Source: Fontibacillus panacisegetis
GTDB lineage: Bacteria; Bacillota; Bacilli; Paenibacillales; Paenibacillaceae
Assembly: GCF_900102215.1 (NCBI RefSeq)
Contig: NZ_FNBG01000006.1
Coordinates: forward strand, 62,001-126,000
Length of the DNA stretch: 64,000 nucleotides
Reading direction: 5' to 3'
Shown: positions 51,588 through 61,541 of the stretch, one piece after another
Layout of the letters: every line of letters begins with the position of its first letter
Numbering within the stretch: position 1 is the first letter of the stretch
Notes under the pieces: generated by a model
Told to the model about the DNA's origin: nothing
Databases searched by the model: none
What the model saw: only the letters and a program-made list of their open reading frames with translations
Program-made: the position numbers and the translations under genes

Positions 51588-53171
51588 TTATGGAGCCATC
51601 TCCTGGAATTTAGCATCCGGATTTTTTTCCATAGCCGTACGCATTGCATACTCATTCTCGAAAAGAGCCACATAGTTACCCTTTTTGTCCTTCACCAAAG
51701 TCGAGTTAATACGGAACTTGGAAGGATCAATCTTGTCAGCAATGATCCAGCGCGCGAACTGGAACGGCATACGTTGAAGCTGTACATCAACCCCGTATTC
51801 ACCCTTCATTCGGTATTCGAACACCTCGAATTGAAGCTGACCGACCACGCCAAGCAGCGTATCCTCGAAGCCAACCGTCGTGAACACCTGGATCGTTCCT
51901 TCTTCCGTCAACTGATCGATCCCTTTTTGATACTGCTTATGTTTGAGCGCATTTTTAACCGTTACCTTTGCAAAAATTTCAGGAGAGAACGTAGGAAGCT
52001 CATCAAATACAATTTCACTACCTTGACTTAAAGAATCTCCAATCCGAAAAATACCCGGGTCAAATAAACCGATAATATCACCAGGATATGCCTCTGATAC
52101 GATATCGCGATCCTGCGCCAAAAATTGCTGTGGTTGAGACAGCTTAATTTCTTTACCTGCTCTTACATGCTTCACCGTCATCCCGCGTTCGAATTTGCCC
52201 GAAACGATCCGTAAAAAAGCGATACGATCCCGGTGAGCCGGGTTCATGTTGGCCTGAATTTTGAAAACATAACCTGAGAACTTCTCATTAGTCGGTTCTA
52301 CAAGTCCTTCCGTGCTGCGGCGTGGTTCAGGTTTAGGAGCTAGCTTCAGGAAATTCTCCAGAAACGTCTGAACACCAAAATTGTTGACCGCACTGCCAAA
52401 GAACACAGGCGTAAGCTCGCCGCGTTTTACTTTCTCAAGATCAAACGGGTCTCCAGCTACATCAAGCAGCTCTAAATCCTGACACAGCTGATCATGCAGA
52501 AAATCCCCCGCCATTTCACGAATGACCGGATCTTCATAACCATCCACTTTTTTAAGCTGAATCGTTGTGTGGTCATCGCCTTGAAATAACTCAACTTGAT
52601 CATTCATCCGGTCATACACTCCGCACAGTTCACGACCCATACCGATCGGCCAGTTCATAGGCACGGAACGAATACCCAGTACCTGCTCAATTTCCTCCAT
52701 CAATTCAAATGGACTTCTGCCTTCACGGTCAAGTTTATTTATAAAGGTAAAGATCGGAATTCCACGTTTGGCACAAACCTGAAAAAGCTTGATCGTCTGA
52801 GCCTCGACACCCTTCGCCACGTCGATCAGCATCACAGCGCTGTCAGCGGCTGTAAGAGTACGATAAGTATCTTCACTGAAATCTTGGTGTCCTGGCGTAT
52901 CCAAAATGTTGATCCGGTGGCCATTATAATCAAACTGCATAACTGAAGAAGTAACAGAGATACCACGTTGCTTCTCAATTTCCATCCAGTCACTTGTTGC
53001 ATGCTTGCTCGCTTTACGAGCTTTTACTGAACCTGCCAGACGAATAGCTCCGCCAAACAGAAGCAGCTTTTCAGTTAATGTCGTTTTCCCTGCATCCGGG
53101 TGGGAAATGATCGCAAACGTTCTTCGTTTATCTACTTCCTGCCCCAGCACTTGTTCCAATGCTTTGCTCAT
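51588..53171 (-). CDS. prfC: Peptide chain release factor 3
   Basis: 527-residue translational GTPase that recycles RF1/RF2. P-loop SHPDAGKTTLTE (~18-29), switch II DTPGHQDFSEDTYR, NKLDREGR, and the RF3-specific HxxYFGSAVNNFGVQ and C-terminal domain (VVGQLQFEVFEYRMKGEYGVDV) are seen. ATG at 53171 has GAGG nine bases upstream. Monocistronic. Confidence 0.96.
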   Translation of the reverse strand: MSKALEQVLGQEVDKRRTFAIISHPDAGKTTLTEKLLLFGGAIRLAGSVKARKASKHATSDWMEIEKQRGISVTSSVMQFDYNGHRINILDTPGHQDFSEDTYRTLTAADSAVMLIDVAKGVEAQTIKLFQVCAKRGIPIFTFINKLDREGRSPFELMEEIEQVLGIRSVPMNWPIGMGRELCGVYDRMNDQVELFQGDDHTTIQLKKVDGYEDPVIREMAGDFLHDQLCQDLELLDVAGDPFDLEKVKRGELTPVFFGSAVNNFGVQTFLENFLKLAPKPEPRRSTEGLVEPTNEKFSGYVFKIQANMNPAHRDRIAFLRIVSGKFERGMTVKHVRAGKEIKLSQPQQFLAQDRDIVSEAYPGDIIGLFDPGIFRIGDSLSQGSEIVFDELPTFSPEIFAKVTVKNALKHKQYQKGIDQLTEEGTIQVFTTVGFEDTLLGVVGQLQFEVFEYRMKGEYGVDVQLQRMPFQFARWIIADKIDPSKFRINSTLVKDKKGNYVALFENEYAMRTAMEKNPDAKFQEMAP

Positions 53172-53252
53172 TCTCACTTTCCTCTCGCTTCCACAAAGTC
53201 ATGTCTTTTATTGTATCATATTTTAAACCTGTCCAACCATCCTTCATTCCGC

Positions 53253-53304
53253 AAAAAAAGCCATCCCCTTGCTTATATAAGAATGTAAGCAGGGCGATGG
53301 CTTT
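53253..53304 (-). terminator. Terminator of zwf
   Basis: Minus strand AAAGCCATC / GATGGCTTTTTTT outer stem with CCTGCTTA / TAAGCAAGG inside. Confidence 0.88.
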
Positions 53305-53331
53305 AATATTAGGTTATATGGTTGCTTCAGA

Positions 53332-54882
53332 TTATGTCGATGCAGTCCATACTACATCGTCTTCATCCTGACCATTTACCGGCCACCAGTGGAAACCATC
53401 ATTAGCAAGCAACTGCTCAGCCTCTTGAGGTCCCCATGATCCAGCAGCATAACGACTAATGTCAGCAGGATTTTGAGCCCATGCTTCAGCAATGCGATCC
53501 ACGAAAGCCCAAGCGGTTGCTACTTCATCCCAACGAGTAAAATACGTTGAGTCTCCTTGAGCAGCATCATGGATCAGACGCTCATAAGCTTCAGGGGAGT
53601 TAATCCCAACCTGGCAGCTTTGGCAAAATTCCATAGCCAACGGTTCGATTTTGGACTCAGAGCCTGGTTTCTTCGCATTGATCTTGATGTAGATTCCTTC
53701 CATCGGATTAACACGAATAACTAACAAGTTTGGTTCCAGATTATGCTTTTGGCCCAAATAAACGTTAGTCGGCATCTGCTTGAACTCAACGACAACCTCT
53801 GTTGTTTTAACTGGCAGGCGTTTACCTGTACGAATATAGAAAGGAACTCCAGCCCAACGGAAATTATCAACCATAACTTTAGCAGCAAAATAAGTTTCCG
53901 TATTGGACTCAGGATTCACCTTGTCCTCTTCACGGTATCCAGGCAATGTCTTGCCCTTGCTCTCGCCTTGGATATACTGACCACGCACCACGTTCTCCTT
54001 CACTTCTTCCCCAGAAGCAAAAGGTCTGAGTGAGCGAAGCACCTTCACCTTCTCATCCCGAATATCTTCAGGGTACAGACGGCTAGGCGGCTCCATCGCA
54101 ATCATAGTGAGCATTTGCAGCATATGGTTTTGACCCATATCGCGAAGAGCACCTGAATTATCGTAATATCCGCCGCGTTCTTCTACGCCAACCGTTTCGC
54201 TGAGCGTAATTTGAATGTTAGCGATATGCTTGTTATTCCATAACGGTTCGAAGAATGCATTCGCAAAACGAATCACTTCAATGTTCTGAACCATTTCCTT
54301 ACCGAGATAGTGGTCAATCCGATAAATTTCCTCTTCCTTGAAGACTTGATTCAGCTCTTCGTTAAGCTTCTGAGCCGAATGCAGGTCATAACCAAAAGGC
54401 TTCTCAATAACCAGTCGATGCCATCCCTTGCTTTCCAGCATGCCACCCTTTTGCAGGTTGAACGAAACGCTTCCGAACAGCTCCGGTGCAAGTGCAAGAT
54501 AGAATAGACGGTTACCTGGGATATCAAAACGTGATTCAACAGATTCCGTCAGTTCACGTAGTTCGTGGTATCCATCAACATTATTGATATCCAAAGATTT
54601 ATAAGCAAAATGCTCTGCAAATTGTGCCCATTTTGTTGTATCATCTACTTTGTAGCGGCAAAATTCCTGAATGGAATTGTACAAATCGTCCCGGAATTCA
54701 TCCTCTGTACGCGGGCGACGTGCCACGCCGATCACTGCGAAATCCTCAGCCAGCTTTCCTTCGCGATACAATGAATAAATAGCAGGAAAGAGCTTACGAC
54801 GTGCTAAATCTCCGGTTGCTCCAAAAATAAAAAATACCGCTCCAGGTGTCTGCAGTGATTCTAGATTCTGAATTTCAGCCAT
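53332..54882 (-). CDS. zwf: Glucose-6-phosphate 1-dehydrogenase
   Basis: 516-residue NADP-dependent first enzyme of the oxidative pentose phosphate pathway. The Rossmann motif is FIFGATGDLARRKLFPA (~18-34), the active-site stretch RIDHYLGKEMVQN, VIEKPFGYDL and GYYDNSGALRDMGQNHMLQ. Full length. An extended -10 (TGCTAAAAT, minus strand 54981-54973) lies about 90 bp upstream, and a set of 11-bp direct repeats lies further upstream at 55042-55085. Confidence 0.97.
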   Translation of the reverse strand: MAEIQNLESLQTPGAVFFIFGATGDLARRKLFPAIYSLYREGKLAEDFAVIGVARRPRTEDEFRDDLYNSIQEFCRYKVDDTTKWAQFAEHFAYKSLDINNVDGYHELRELTESVESRFDIPGNRLFYLALAPELFGSVSFNLQKGGMLESKGWHRLVIEKPFGYDLHSAQKLNEELNQVFKEEEIYRIDHYLGKEMVQNIEVIRFANAFFEPLWNNKHIANIQITLSETVGVEERGGYYDNSGALRDMGQNHMLQMLTMIAMEPPSRLYPEDIRDEKVKVLRSLRPFASGEEVKENVVRGQYIQGESKGKTLPGYREEDKVNPESNTETYFAAKVMVDNFRWAGVPFYIRTGKRLPVKTTEVVVEFKQMPTNVYLGQKHNLEPNLLVIRVNPMEGIYIKINAKKPGSESKIEPLAMEFCQSCQVGINSPEAYERLIHDAAQGDSTYFTRWDEVATAWAFVDRIAEAWAQNPADISRYAAGSWGPQEAEQLLANDGFHWWPVNGQDEDDVVWTAST

Positions 54883-55041
54883 GGCTCCTCATTCTTTCTA
54901 TGTAATATAGTGTATTTTTATTCAATCCCCATCAATGACATGAAATTACACGGCATCACTGGATGTGATGTCATTTTAGCATATTCACAGAAAGGATGCC
55001 ATCAAATTCATATCAAAAAATGTTATCAATTTAGAAAATTC

Positions 55042-55085
55042 ATCTAATATTTATCTAATGTTTATCTAATATTTAACTATTATTT
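55042..55085. repeat. Four phased 11-bp direct repeats upstream of zwf
   Basis: ATCTAATATTT, ATCTAATGTTT, ATCTAATATTT and degenerate AACTATTATTT, head to tail. The 11-bp step is about one helical turn, about 64 bp upstream of the putative zwf -10 box. The array also lies just beyond the stop of the YwmB-like gene. Confidence 0.75.
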
Positions 55086-55095
55086 ACTAGTTCAC

Positions 55096-55899
55096 TTAAT
55101 ATTCGACTGTGAGAAGTGGAGAACCTGCAGAAATTTCATATGCATTGTCACCTGAATTGAAATGAACACCTAGCTGCAGGGATACTTTATGAGATCCGCT
55201 GAATACAGCAATCGGCCACTCTTCTATTTCATACGTACGGCTCACTGTGCCCAAATCATCATAACTTTCCACTTGCTTCATTTTTAATTTTTGAACAGTA
55301 TCTTCTTCGATTGTTTCTATAAGACTTGATTCGGAAATATTTGGCGCTACAATTTCTTTTTTTGCTGTTCCTTGCAGTGCTCCGTTCCAATGGGCAGCAA
55401 CGCCCTCATCTATAAGCAGTTCTCCGTACCCCAGCTGCATTTCTGTAAATTCAGTCAACTGTTCTGAGCCGCCTGTCTCCATTCTAAGCATAACATAATA
55501 CATTCCTGTTCCTTGTGGTGTTACCGTCAATTTAGAATAAACCTTGCCCACTTCGCTATATGAACTATACACGCTATGACCCTGTACATTTTCTTCAAGT
55601 GCATTTGGCAATCCAAGACGTGAAGTAAGTACTACTGCTGCTTCCTCCGGTGACAGTAAAGTATTCCATGTGCCCTGCCACTTAACTGTAGCAGTTATAT
55701 TGTCATTACTCCATTGCTGTGCAATAGATATTAGTTGCTGCCACTGCTTCCCTGCTTGCTCAACTGAATCAGCATTAACAGCACGATCTGCATTTGCCTC
55801 TGAGGATTTTGCACTGCTAAAGACGATTACCACTGTTATTATAATGCAGCCGATCACAAACCATCCGATTTTTCTAATTAAAATAAATGAGTTCAGCAT
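55096..55899 (-). CDS. Probable YwmB-family secreted/anchored protein
   Basis: 267 residues. An N-terminal hydrophobic helix (~9-28, IGWFVIGCIIITVVIVFSS) acts as signal or anchor, then a ~235-residue beta-rich extracytoplasmic domain (WQGTWNTLLSPEEAAVVLTSRLGL, YSKLTVTPQGTGMYYVMLRME). It ends in ISAGSPLLTVEY, which resembles the conserved ITxGTPxxxxEY tail of the YwmB/DUF1779 family. Assignment moderate. Function unknown. Confidence 0.6.
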   Translation of the reverse strand: MLNSFILIRKIGWFVIGCIIITVVIVFSSAKSSEANADRAVNADSVEQAGKQWQQLISIAQQWSNDNITATVKWQGTWNTLLSPEEAAVVLTSRLGLPNALEENVQGHSVYSSYSEVGKVYSKLTVTPQGTGMYYVMLRMETGGSEQLTEFTEMQLGYGELLIDEGVAAHWNGALQGTAKKEIVAPNISESSLIETIEEDTVQKLKMKQVESYDDLGTVSRTYEIEEWPIAVFSGSHKVSLQLGVHFNSGDNAYEISAGSPLLTVEY

Positions 55900-55989
55900 C
55901 TCCGAATATCCCCCGATTCTGATTTCGCACTCTATGAATCTATGAAATTAGAATGCCCTGATAGGGAACCATTTATACCCTCCAATACC

Positions 55990-56018
55990 GCATATCTCAC
56001 ATTTATTTGGAAATACTA
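55990..56018 (+). promoter_or_regulatory. Candidate sigma-G/F promoter of the ger operon
   Basis: GCATA (55990-55994), 17-bp spacer, AATACTA (56012-56018), close to the GHATR / CATNHTA forespore consensus with one mismatch at the first -10 base. Confidence 0.5.
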
Positions 56019-56053
56019 AGGCGAAATTTGCAAAACCGGGGGACTATCAAGCT

Positions 56054-57154
56054 ATGCTGAGCACACTAAAACCGACGATATCTCAGGCCATCATGACCAT
56101 TATGCTTACTGTAGGCATTACAAATCATGTATTTATTATTCCCGCCATTTTGCAATCAGCTCTACGAGATGCTTGGGTAGCGGTACTGCTCTCAGGAATC
56201 CCATTTGCGATTTATACAGGCCTGCTCATATACATCTCATCTCATACTCGAAATATGCGGCTTCACGAGTGGCTAGAGGTGTATTTTGGCAAAATCCCTT
56301 CTTATGTATTCCGCGTAATTTTCACTTTGTTTTTTTTCACTGTCGCCTGGTTCAGTCTATTCGATACCGTGATGTGGACCAAAGTTTCCTTTATGCCTTT
56401 TACCCCGGTCATTGTTACTTCTTTAACTCTAATGATTCTATGCTTCAGTGCTTCAAGAGCTGGAATAAGGTCGATCACTTTTACCGCAGGACTTCTCCTG
56501 CCTTTAGTCATCGTACTTGGGTTCTATGTCGGAATCGTCAATATCGAGCAGAAAGATTACAACCAATTGTTTCCTATATTCGAAAATGGGTGGATGCCTA
56601 TTCTACGAGGTGGACTCTATTCCTGTACAGGCTTATTTGAATTATCCTTTCTCCTGTTCCTGCAACCTCATTTGGCCAAGCCACTCAAAAAAAGACATTA
56701 TCTGTTTCTTTTCGTCATTATGCTTGGATTAACCCTTGGTCCATTGACTGGATCAATCGCAGAGTTTAATCCTTTTGAGGCCGCAACACAGCGATATCCT
56801 GCATACGAAGAATGGAGAATAGCTGGATTTGGAAAATATATTTCCCAGACAGACTTCTTCTCCACCTACCAATGGTTATCTGGAACCTGTACTCGTATTT
56901 CCTTAGCCTTGTTTTTTGCAGCAGATATGTGGAAGTTCAAAATGCCAAAACAAAGATCCTATTTTCTGTTATGTCTGGCTATTTTGTTGGTCCCGCTCGG
57001 CTCCTATGCTCTTAATGACATGACATTTCTCCAACTCTCGATGGATTATATTTTCCCGGGAAATTTAATTCTGCTTACGGCTTTTGCACTGATGTTTTCT
57101 TTAAGCATATTCATCAGCACACTGAAGAAAGGGAGTTCTATTCATGACTCTTAA
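56054..57154 (+). CDS. Spore germinant receptor subunit B (GerAB/GerKB type)
   Basis: 366-residue, about ten-span protein of the APC-related GerAB family, which binds the germinant in the inner spore membrane. The ISQAIMTIMLTVGI opening, LHEWLEVYFGKIPSYV, and LFPIFENGWMPILRGGLYSCTGLFE are typical. It overlaps the next gene by 11 nt. Order here is B-A-C rather than the canonical A-B-C. Confidence 0.9.
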   Translation: MLSTLKPTISQAIMTIMLTVGITNHVFIIPAILQSALRDAWVAVLLSGIPFAIYTGLLIYISSHTRNMRLHEWLEVYFGKIPSYVFRVIFTLFFFTVAWFSLFDTVMWTKVSFMPFTPVIVTSLTLMILCFSASRAGIRSITFTAGLLLPLVIVLGFYVGIVNIEQKDYNQLFPIFENGWMPILRGGLYSCTGLFELSFLLFLQPHLAKPLKKRHYLFLFVIMLGLTLGPLTGSIAEFNPFEAATQRYPAYEEWRIAGFGKYISQTDFFSTYQWLSGTCTRISLALFFAADMWKFKMPKQRSYFLLCLAILLVPLGSYALNDMTFLQLSMDYIFPGNLILLTAFALMFSLSIFISTLKKGSSIHDS

Positions 57155-58655
57155 CGAAAACGATCATTCAAATACAACGGCCTCTCCTGATGATCTCCAA
57201 ATAGACACAGCTTTTCTAAGGTCTTATTTTCAAAAATCTGCTGATGTTGTAGTCCATGAATTCAATGTAACAGGGTCCGAGCACGATGAGCAGATGATCA
57301 CACTGGTCTATTGCCTTGGAATGTCTGACGTTACACAGATTAATCAATTTGTTTTGCCTAGATTCGACGCATTATTTCAGGATTTCCCTCATCCAAAAAC
57401 CTCAGACATTACCATGAACAGGCACTTGCCGTTTACGCCATTACAAGAAAAAGACCTGCTTCATGAAATATCATATTACGTCTATAGCGGGAGTCTGATT
57501 GTTTATTTTGGTGCTCTTCAAGCTTTTTTTCGTCTGGATATAGCCAGCCCGCCTGCCCGTTCTCCAGATGAACCGTTGACCGAAGCCTCCATTAAAGGAG
57601 CTCGCGACGGGTTCACCGAAGATTTATCTACTAATATCGCCCTGCTCCGCAAAAGGCTGCGCTCTCATTCACTATGCGTTGAAACTTATGTAAAAGGAAA
57701 AAGAGGCGAAACAAGTGTTGCTCTGATTTATATTGAGGACATTATCAACTCCGACATTCTTTATGAGATACGAAAACGATTAGATGAAATCAACATCGAT
57801 GCTATTATTGGTACGTCTTTTATTGAATCTGTTATTACAGGCTCCAGCCATCGGGCTTATTTCCCGCTTACTGATTATTCAGGACGCCCTGACTTTGTCA
57901 CATCCGCATTGCTCAACGGAAAATTTGCAGTGTTTGTCGAAGGATCACCTATGGGCATTATTGCTCCCATTACACTTACCAACTTATTGAGCTCTCCGGA
58001 GGACTCCAGTACTGTCTACTATCTCCAAATCGTTCAAAAATTTTTGCGGCTTTTCGGGCTTTGTATCGCCTTATTCCTGCCTGGATTTTATATTGCTTTG
58101 ACCAGCTTTAATCTGGAGCAAATCCCTCTACCCCTGTTGGCAACGATAAGTAATTCAAGGCACGGTTTGCCATTTCCGATCCCACTTGAAACCTTTATGA
58201 TGCTTTTTCTGTTTGAAATTTTTAATGAAGCAGGAAGACGTCTTCCCAAGGCTCTTGGCCAGACTGTTACCGTTGTTGGAGGCTTAATTATCGGAGATGC
58301 AGCGATTCGTTCAGGCATAACGTCACCTACAATTATCGTAACCGTAGCTATCACTATTGTTTCTGCCTCTACGCTCATCAATCAGACGTTAAGTGGAACG
58401 ACCTCCCAGATTCGTTTAATTATCCTTATTGCTTCTTCTGTACTGGGGATGTTTGGTTTTTTGATCAGCGCAATCGCCGTTGTATTCTATATAGCGTCCT
58501 TAGAAAATTACGGAGTTCCATATTTATCTCCATTCTCTCCTTTTCGCAAGAACGATCTCTTTTTTTCACTCTTTAAAAAACCTGAGCTCAAGCAAATAAA
58601 AAGACCTCAAATTATGCGCACCAATGATGATACCAAAGGAGGTAATAATCCTTGA
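57144..58655 (+). CDS. Spore germinant receptor subunit A (GerAA/GerKA type)
   Basis: 503 residues. A soluble N-terminal domain (~1-270) with DGFTEDLSTNIALLRKRLRS and VALIYIEDIIN precedes about five C-terminal spans containing PLPLLATISNSRHGLPFPIPLETFMMLFLFEIFNEAGRRLPKALGQTVTVVGGLIIGDAA, the GerA family core. GGGAG precedes the ATG. Stop overlaps gerC start (TTGA). Confidence 0.95.
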   Translation: MTLNENDHSNTTASPDDLQIDTAFLRSYFQKSADVVVHEFNVTGSEHDEQMITLVYCLGMSDVTQINQFVLPRFDALFQDFPHPKTSDITMNRHLPFTPLQEKDLLHEISYYVYSGSLIVYFGALQAFFRLDIASPPARSPDEPLTEASIKGARDGFTEDLSTNIALLRKRLRSHSLCVETYVKGKRGETSVALIYIEDIINSDILYEIRKRLDEINIDAIIGTSFIESVITGSSHRAYFPLTDYSGRPDFVTSALLNGKFAVFVEGSPMGIIAPITLTNLLSSPEDSSTVYYLQIVQKFLRLFGLCIALFLPGFYIALTSFNLEQIPLPLLATISNSRHGLPFPIPLETFMMLFLFEIFNEAGRRLPKALGQTVTVVGGLIIGDAAIRSGITSPTIIVTVAITIVSASTLINQTLSGTTSQIRLIILIASSVLGMFGFLISAIAVVFYIASLENYGVPYLSPFSPFRKNDLFFSLFKKPELKQIKRPQIMRTNDDTKGGNNP

Positions 58656-59800
58656 GAAATGTCATCGTCTTTCTTATCATGATCACTATGCTTACAGGCT
58701 GCTGGGATTTAAAAGAAGTGCAGACTGTCAATTTCGTGACTGCCCTAGGAATCGACTATGTAAAAGATCACTATGTTATTTACGCTCAATTACTTGATTT
58801 TTCAAAAATCTCCAAACAAGAAGGGGCTTCCAGCGGTATCGAAAAGTCAGATACTTGGATTGGCAAAGCTGAAGGAGGTACAATTAGCGAAGCGCTCAAC
58901 CATATGTATCCATCCTCACAGCAGCAAACCCTGTGGACACATGTCAAAGCGATTGTGATGTCCAAAGCATTGCTGGATAAAGAACTGCCCGATACCCTTA
59001 ACGGTCTTCTCAGATCTCGTGATTTGAGATACACACCTTGGGTATTCGGCACGGAGCAGGACATCTCCAAGCTATTCAGCAGCGTTGCCCTACTGAACCA
59101 ATCCTCACTAAATTCGGAGCTAATGGACCCTGAGGAGCTATATAAACAGTATTCATCTGTAGAGCCTCAGCGACTATTGAAGCTCGTTAACGGTGTCAAA
59201 GAACCTGCGGCATCATTATTACTGCCTTCAATCACAGTTACAGACAGTGTCTGGGAGAACGATAACAAGCCACAATCTCTCATTAAATTAAATGGTGTAT
59301 ACGTTATTTCCAGAGGAAAAAATCGGGGATTTATCGATCAAAAACAGCTTAATGGGGCTAGATGGGTGTCCTACAAATATATGCATAAATACCCTCTTCG
59401 GTTCGAAACCAAAGAGGGTAAAAAAGTGGTGATTAACGTCATTCATCCTGTTTCAACAGTTAAGCTTCGTATAGCTAACGATAACATTCAGGCAAACATA
59501 AACGTTCGCGTCCGAGCTAACGTTGTTGATATTGATGCTGGTAGCAGAGTAACCGCCGTAGAAATCAAGCAAATCGCTAAGCAAATGATGGAGAAGCAGA
59601 TACGCACTGACTACGAGTCTGCCAAAGCAAACAACTTAGATATATACAAGCTAGATGATTTTCTGTACCGTATGCATAATCGGGAATGGCAAAAATACCG
59701 TTCTAACGAGCACGACGCCCTTTCAAAAATCAATTTAGGCGAAGTGAATATAGATCTTCGGGTTACTCACTCCACCTCTTACAAGTTGTCTAACTCATAA
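58652..59800 (+). CDS. Spore germinant receptor lipoprotein subunit C (GerAC/GerKC type)
   Basis: 382-residue lipoprotein. Signal MRNVIVFLIMITMLTGC gives Cys17 as lipid site, followed by the WDLKEVQTVNFVTALGIDY motif of Ger(x)C proteins. The C-terminal domain (~200-382) includes VRANVVDIDAGSRVTAVEIKQIAKQMMEKQI. TTG start with AAAGGAGG eight bases upstream. Last gene of the ger tricistron. Confidence 0.93.
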   Translation: MRNVIVFLIMITMLTGCWDLKEVQTVNFVTALGIDYVKDHYVIYAQLLDFSKISKQEGASSGIEKSDTWIGKAEGGTISEALNHMYPSSQQQTLWTHVKAIVMSKALLDKELPDTLNGLLRSRDLRYTPWVFGTEQDISKLFSSVALLNQSSLNSELMDPEELYKQYSSVEPQRLLKLVNGVKEPAASLLLPSITVTDSVWENDNKPQSLIKLNGVYVISRGKNRGFIDQKQLNGARWVSYKYMHKYPLRFETKEGKKVVINVIHPVSTVKLRIANDNIQANINVRVRANVVDIDAGSRVTAVEIKQIAKQMMEKQIRTDYESAKANNLDIYKLDDFLYRMHNREWQKYRSNEHDALSKINLGEVNIDLRVTHSTSYKLSNS

Positions 59801-59814
59801 AATATGCTATTACC

Positions 59815-60465
59815 CTACTCTGCCAAACCGTTCTTATATGCGTAAATGGCCGCTTGAGTTCGATCTTCCACGCCCAGCTTGGCCAAAATATTCGTTACAT
59901 GAAATTTTACGGTTTTGATGCCAATGATAAGGTCGTCTGCGATATCCTGATTAGATTTGCCTTGAGCCAGCAAACGCAAAACATCCATTTCCCGCTCCGT
60001 GAGCTCTTCATGGGCCGGAGTTTCTGCTTTAGGTTGACGGAAACGGTTCATCATTTTAGATGCAACCTGAGACTCCAATACCGATTGTCCACGAACTGCA
60101 GCACGAATCGCATCAGCTATTTCAGTAGCTCTGGAGGTTTTGAGCAAATAACTGAATGCACCAGCTTCAATAACCGGATACATCTTCTCATCATCTAAAT
60201 AACTTGTTAATACGATCACTTTACAATCGGGATAGAGGGCTAGCAATTGTCTTGTCGTTTCTATCCCGTCCATACCTTCCATGACAAGGTCCATTAATAC
60301 AACGTCGGGCTTATACTCTTGTGCCAGCCGGATGCCTTCCTCCCCACTGCTGGCCTCGCCAACGACCTCGATCCCTTCTTCAGTACCGAGTACCGCTGCC
60401 AGTCCAATTCTAACCATCTCATGATCGTCAACAAGCAACACCTTAATCTCTCTGTCCAATTCCAT
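59815..60465 (-). CDS. liaR: LiaR/VraR-type response regulator
   Basis: 216-residue NarL-family regulator. The receiver domain has the acidic pair DDH (~14-15), phospho-acceptor Asp in PDVVLMDLVMEGMDG (~57) and Lys in SYLLKTS. The LuxR-type HTH ELTEREMDVLRLLAQGKSNQDIADDLIIGIKTVKFHVTNILAKLGV ends the protein. Overlaps liaS by 23 nt. Expected to activate its own lia/psp locus on cell-envelope stress. Confidence 0.92.
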   Translation of the reverse strand: MELDREIKVLLVDDHEMVRIGLAAVLGTEEGIEVVGEASSGEEGIRLAQEYKPDVVLMDLVMEGMDGIETTRQLLALYPDCKVIVLTSYLDDEKMYPVIEAGAFSYLLKTSRATEIADAIRAAVRGQSVLESQVASKMMNRFRQPKAETPAHEELTEREMDVLRLLAQGKSNQDIADDLIIGIKTVKFHVTNILAKLGVEDRTQAAIYAYKNGLAE

Positions 60466-61528
60466 CGAACTCGTCCCCTTCGTTTTCCTCGTTCATTAAA
60501 GGTACTGTGATCTCAATGCGCGTCCCTTTGCCGGGAGCCGTAATAAATTGAATAGATCCTCCAATTTCCCTTACACGTTCCTGCATCGTAGACAAGCCGT
60601 AGGAGGTCTGCTTCTTCTCATCCAGCTCAAAGCCTAAACCATTATCTCTTAGAGTTACTTTAACGACATTCAATTTACGGTGAATTCGAATCTCCATCTT
60701 ATCTGCCTTGGAGTGCCGAAGTGTATTAGACATCGCTTCCTGAATAATACGGAACAAATGATTCTCTATTCCTCTACCAAGATTAAGCTCATCATCCATC
60801 TCCAGTGTAAGCTCCATCGGTACTTTTGTCTTTAGCTCTCTTACCAAATCCAGCAAGCCTTGAGACAATTCCTTGCCCTCCAAATAGACCGGGCGTAAGT
60901 GAAGCAGCAAGGCTCTCATTTCGGATTGAGCCACTGAGGCCATCTCTTCAATCAGTTCCACTTGACGCTGTGCCTTGTCAAAATCCTTTTCCAATGTACG
61001 GCCTACAGCTGTAGCAGTCATTGAAATCGCGAATAACTGCTGAGAAACCGCATCATGCAGCTCTCTAGCTAAACGCTGTCTTTCCTCTACAATAGCCGAG
61101 ACACGAGCTTGCTCTGCAAGCTGGGCATTATGCGTCGATAAACGCTGAAGTGAGGTCACCTGTTCTTCCCATCTCTTTCCAATTCTCTCTAGCTGTTCCC
61201 CCAGCCGGCCGACTTCATCGTCTCCGAGCTTTGGAACCGTATCGGTCTTATTACCCTTCTCCCATTGCAGTAGCGCATCGCGAAGCTGATCTATTTTTCG
61301 TTTGTTGCGATAGCCCTGAAAAAATCCATATGTTGCCCCTATGCTAAGAAGCAGAGTCAGCAACATGATTCCGGCCTGTACCCCTCTTCTCCAGTCAGTA
61401 GACGGTTTAAAGTAACCATATGTATACAATACATACGAAATAACAGCTAATAAAATAAAGCTCAGGAGAACCCCTTCCCGCATACTGCGAGAAACCATAT
61501 TTCCTGGTTTTTTACTCTTCATGCGCAA
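60443..61528 (-). CDS. liaS: LiaS-type sensor histidine kinase
   Basis: 361 residues. Two transmembrane helices (~17-35 and ~48-68) flank a very short extracellular loop, the intramembrane-sensing layout of LiaS. The HAMP-like linker contains GDDEVGRLGEQLERIG. The HisKA_3 box is ERQRLARELHDAVSQQLFAIS with the phospho-His, and the ATPase domain has FRIIQEAMSNTLRHSKA and DNGLGF. The short sensor implies dependence on a partner such as LiaF, encoded just upstream. Confidence 0.92.
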   Translation of the reverse strand: MRMKSKKPGNMVSRSMREGVLLSFILLAVISYVLYTYGYFKPSTDWRRGVQAGIMLLTLLLSIGATYGFFQGYRNKRKIDQLRDALLQWEKGNKTDTVPKLGDDEVGRLGEQLERIGKRWEEQVTSLQRLSTHNAQLAEQARVSAIVEERQRLARELHDAVSQQLFAISMTATAVGRTLEKDFDKAQRQVELIEEMASVAQSEMRALLLHLRPVYLEGKELSQGLLDLVRELKTKVPMELTLEMDDELNLGRGIENHLFRIIQEAMSNTLRHSKADKMEIRIHRKLNVVKVTLRDNGLGFELDEKKQTSYGLSTMQERVREIGGSIQFITAPGKGTRIEITVPLMNEENEGDEFDGIGQRD

Positions 61529-61541
61529 GTGATCCTCCTGT

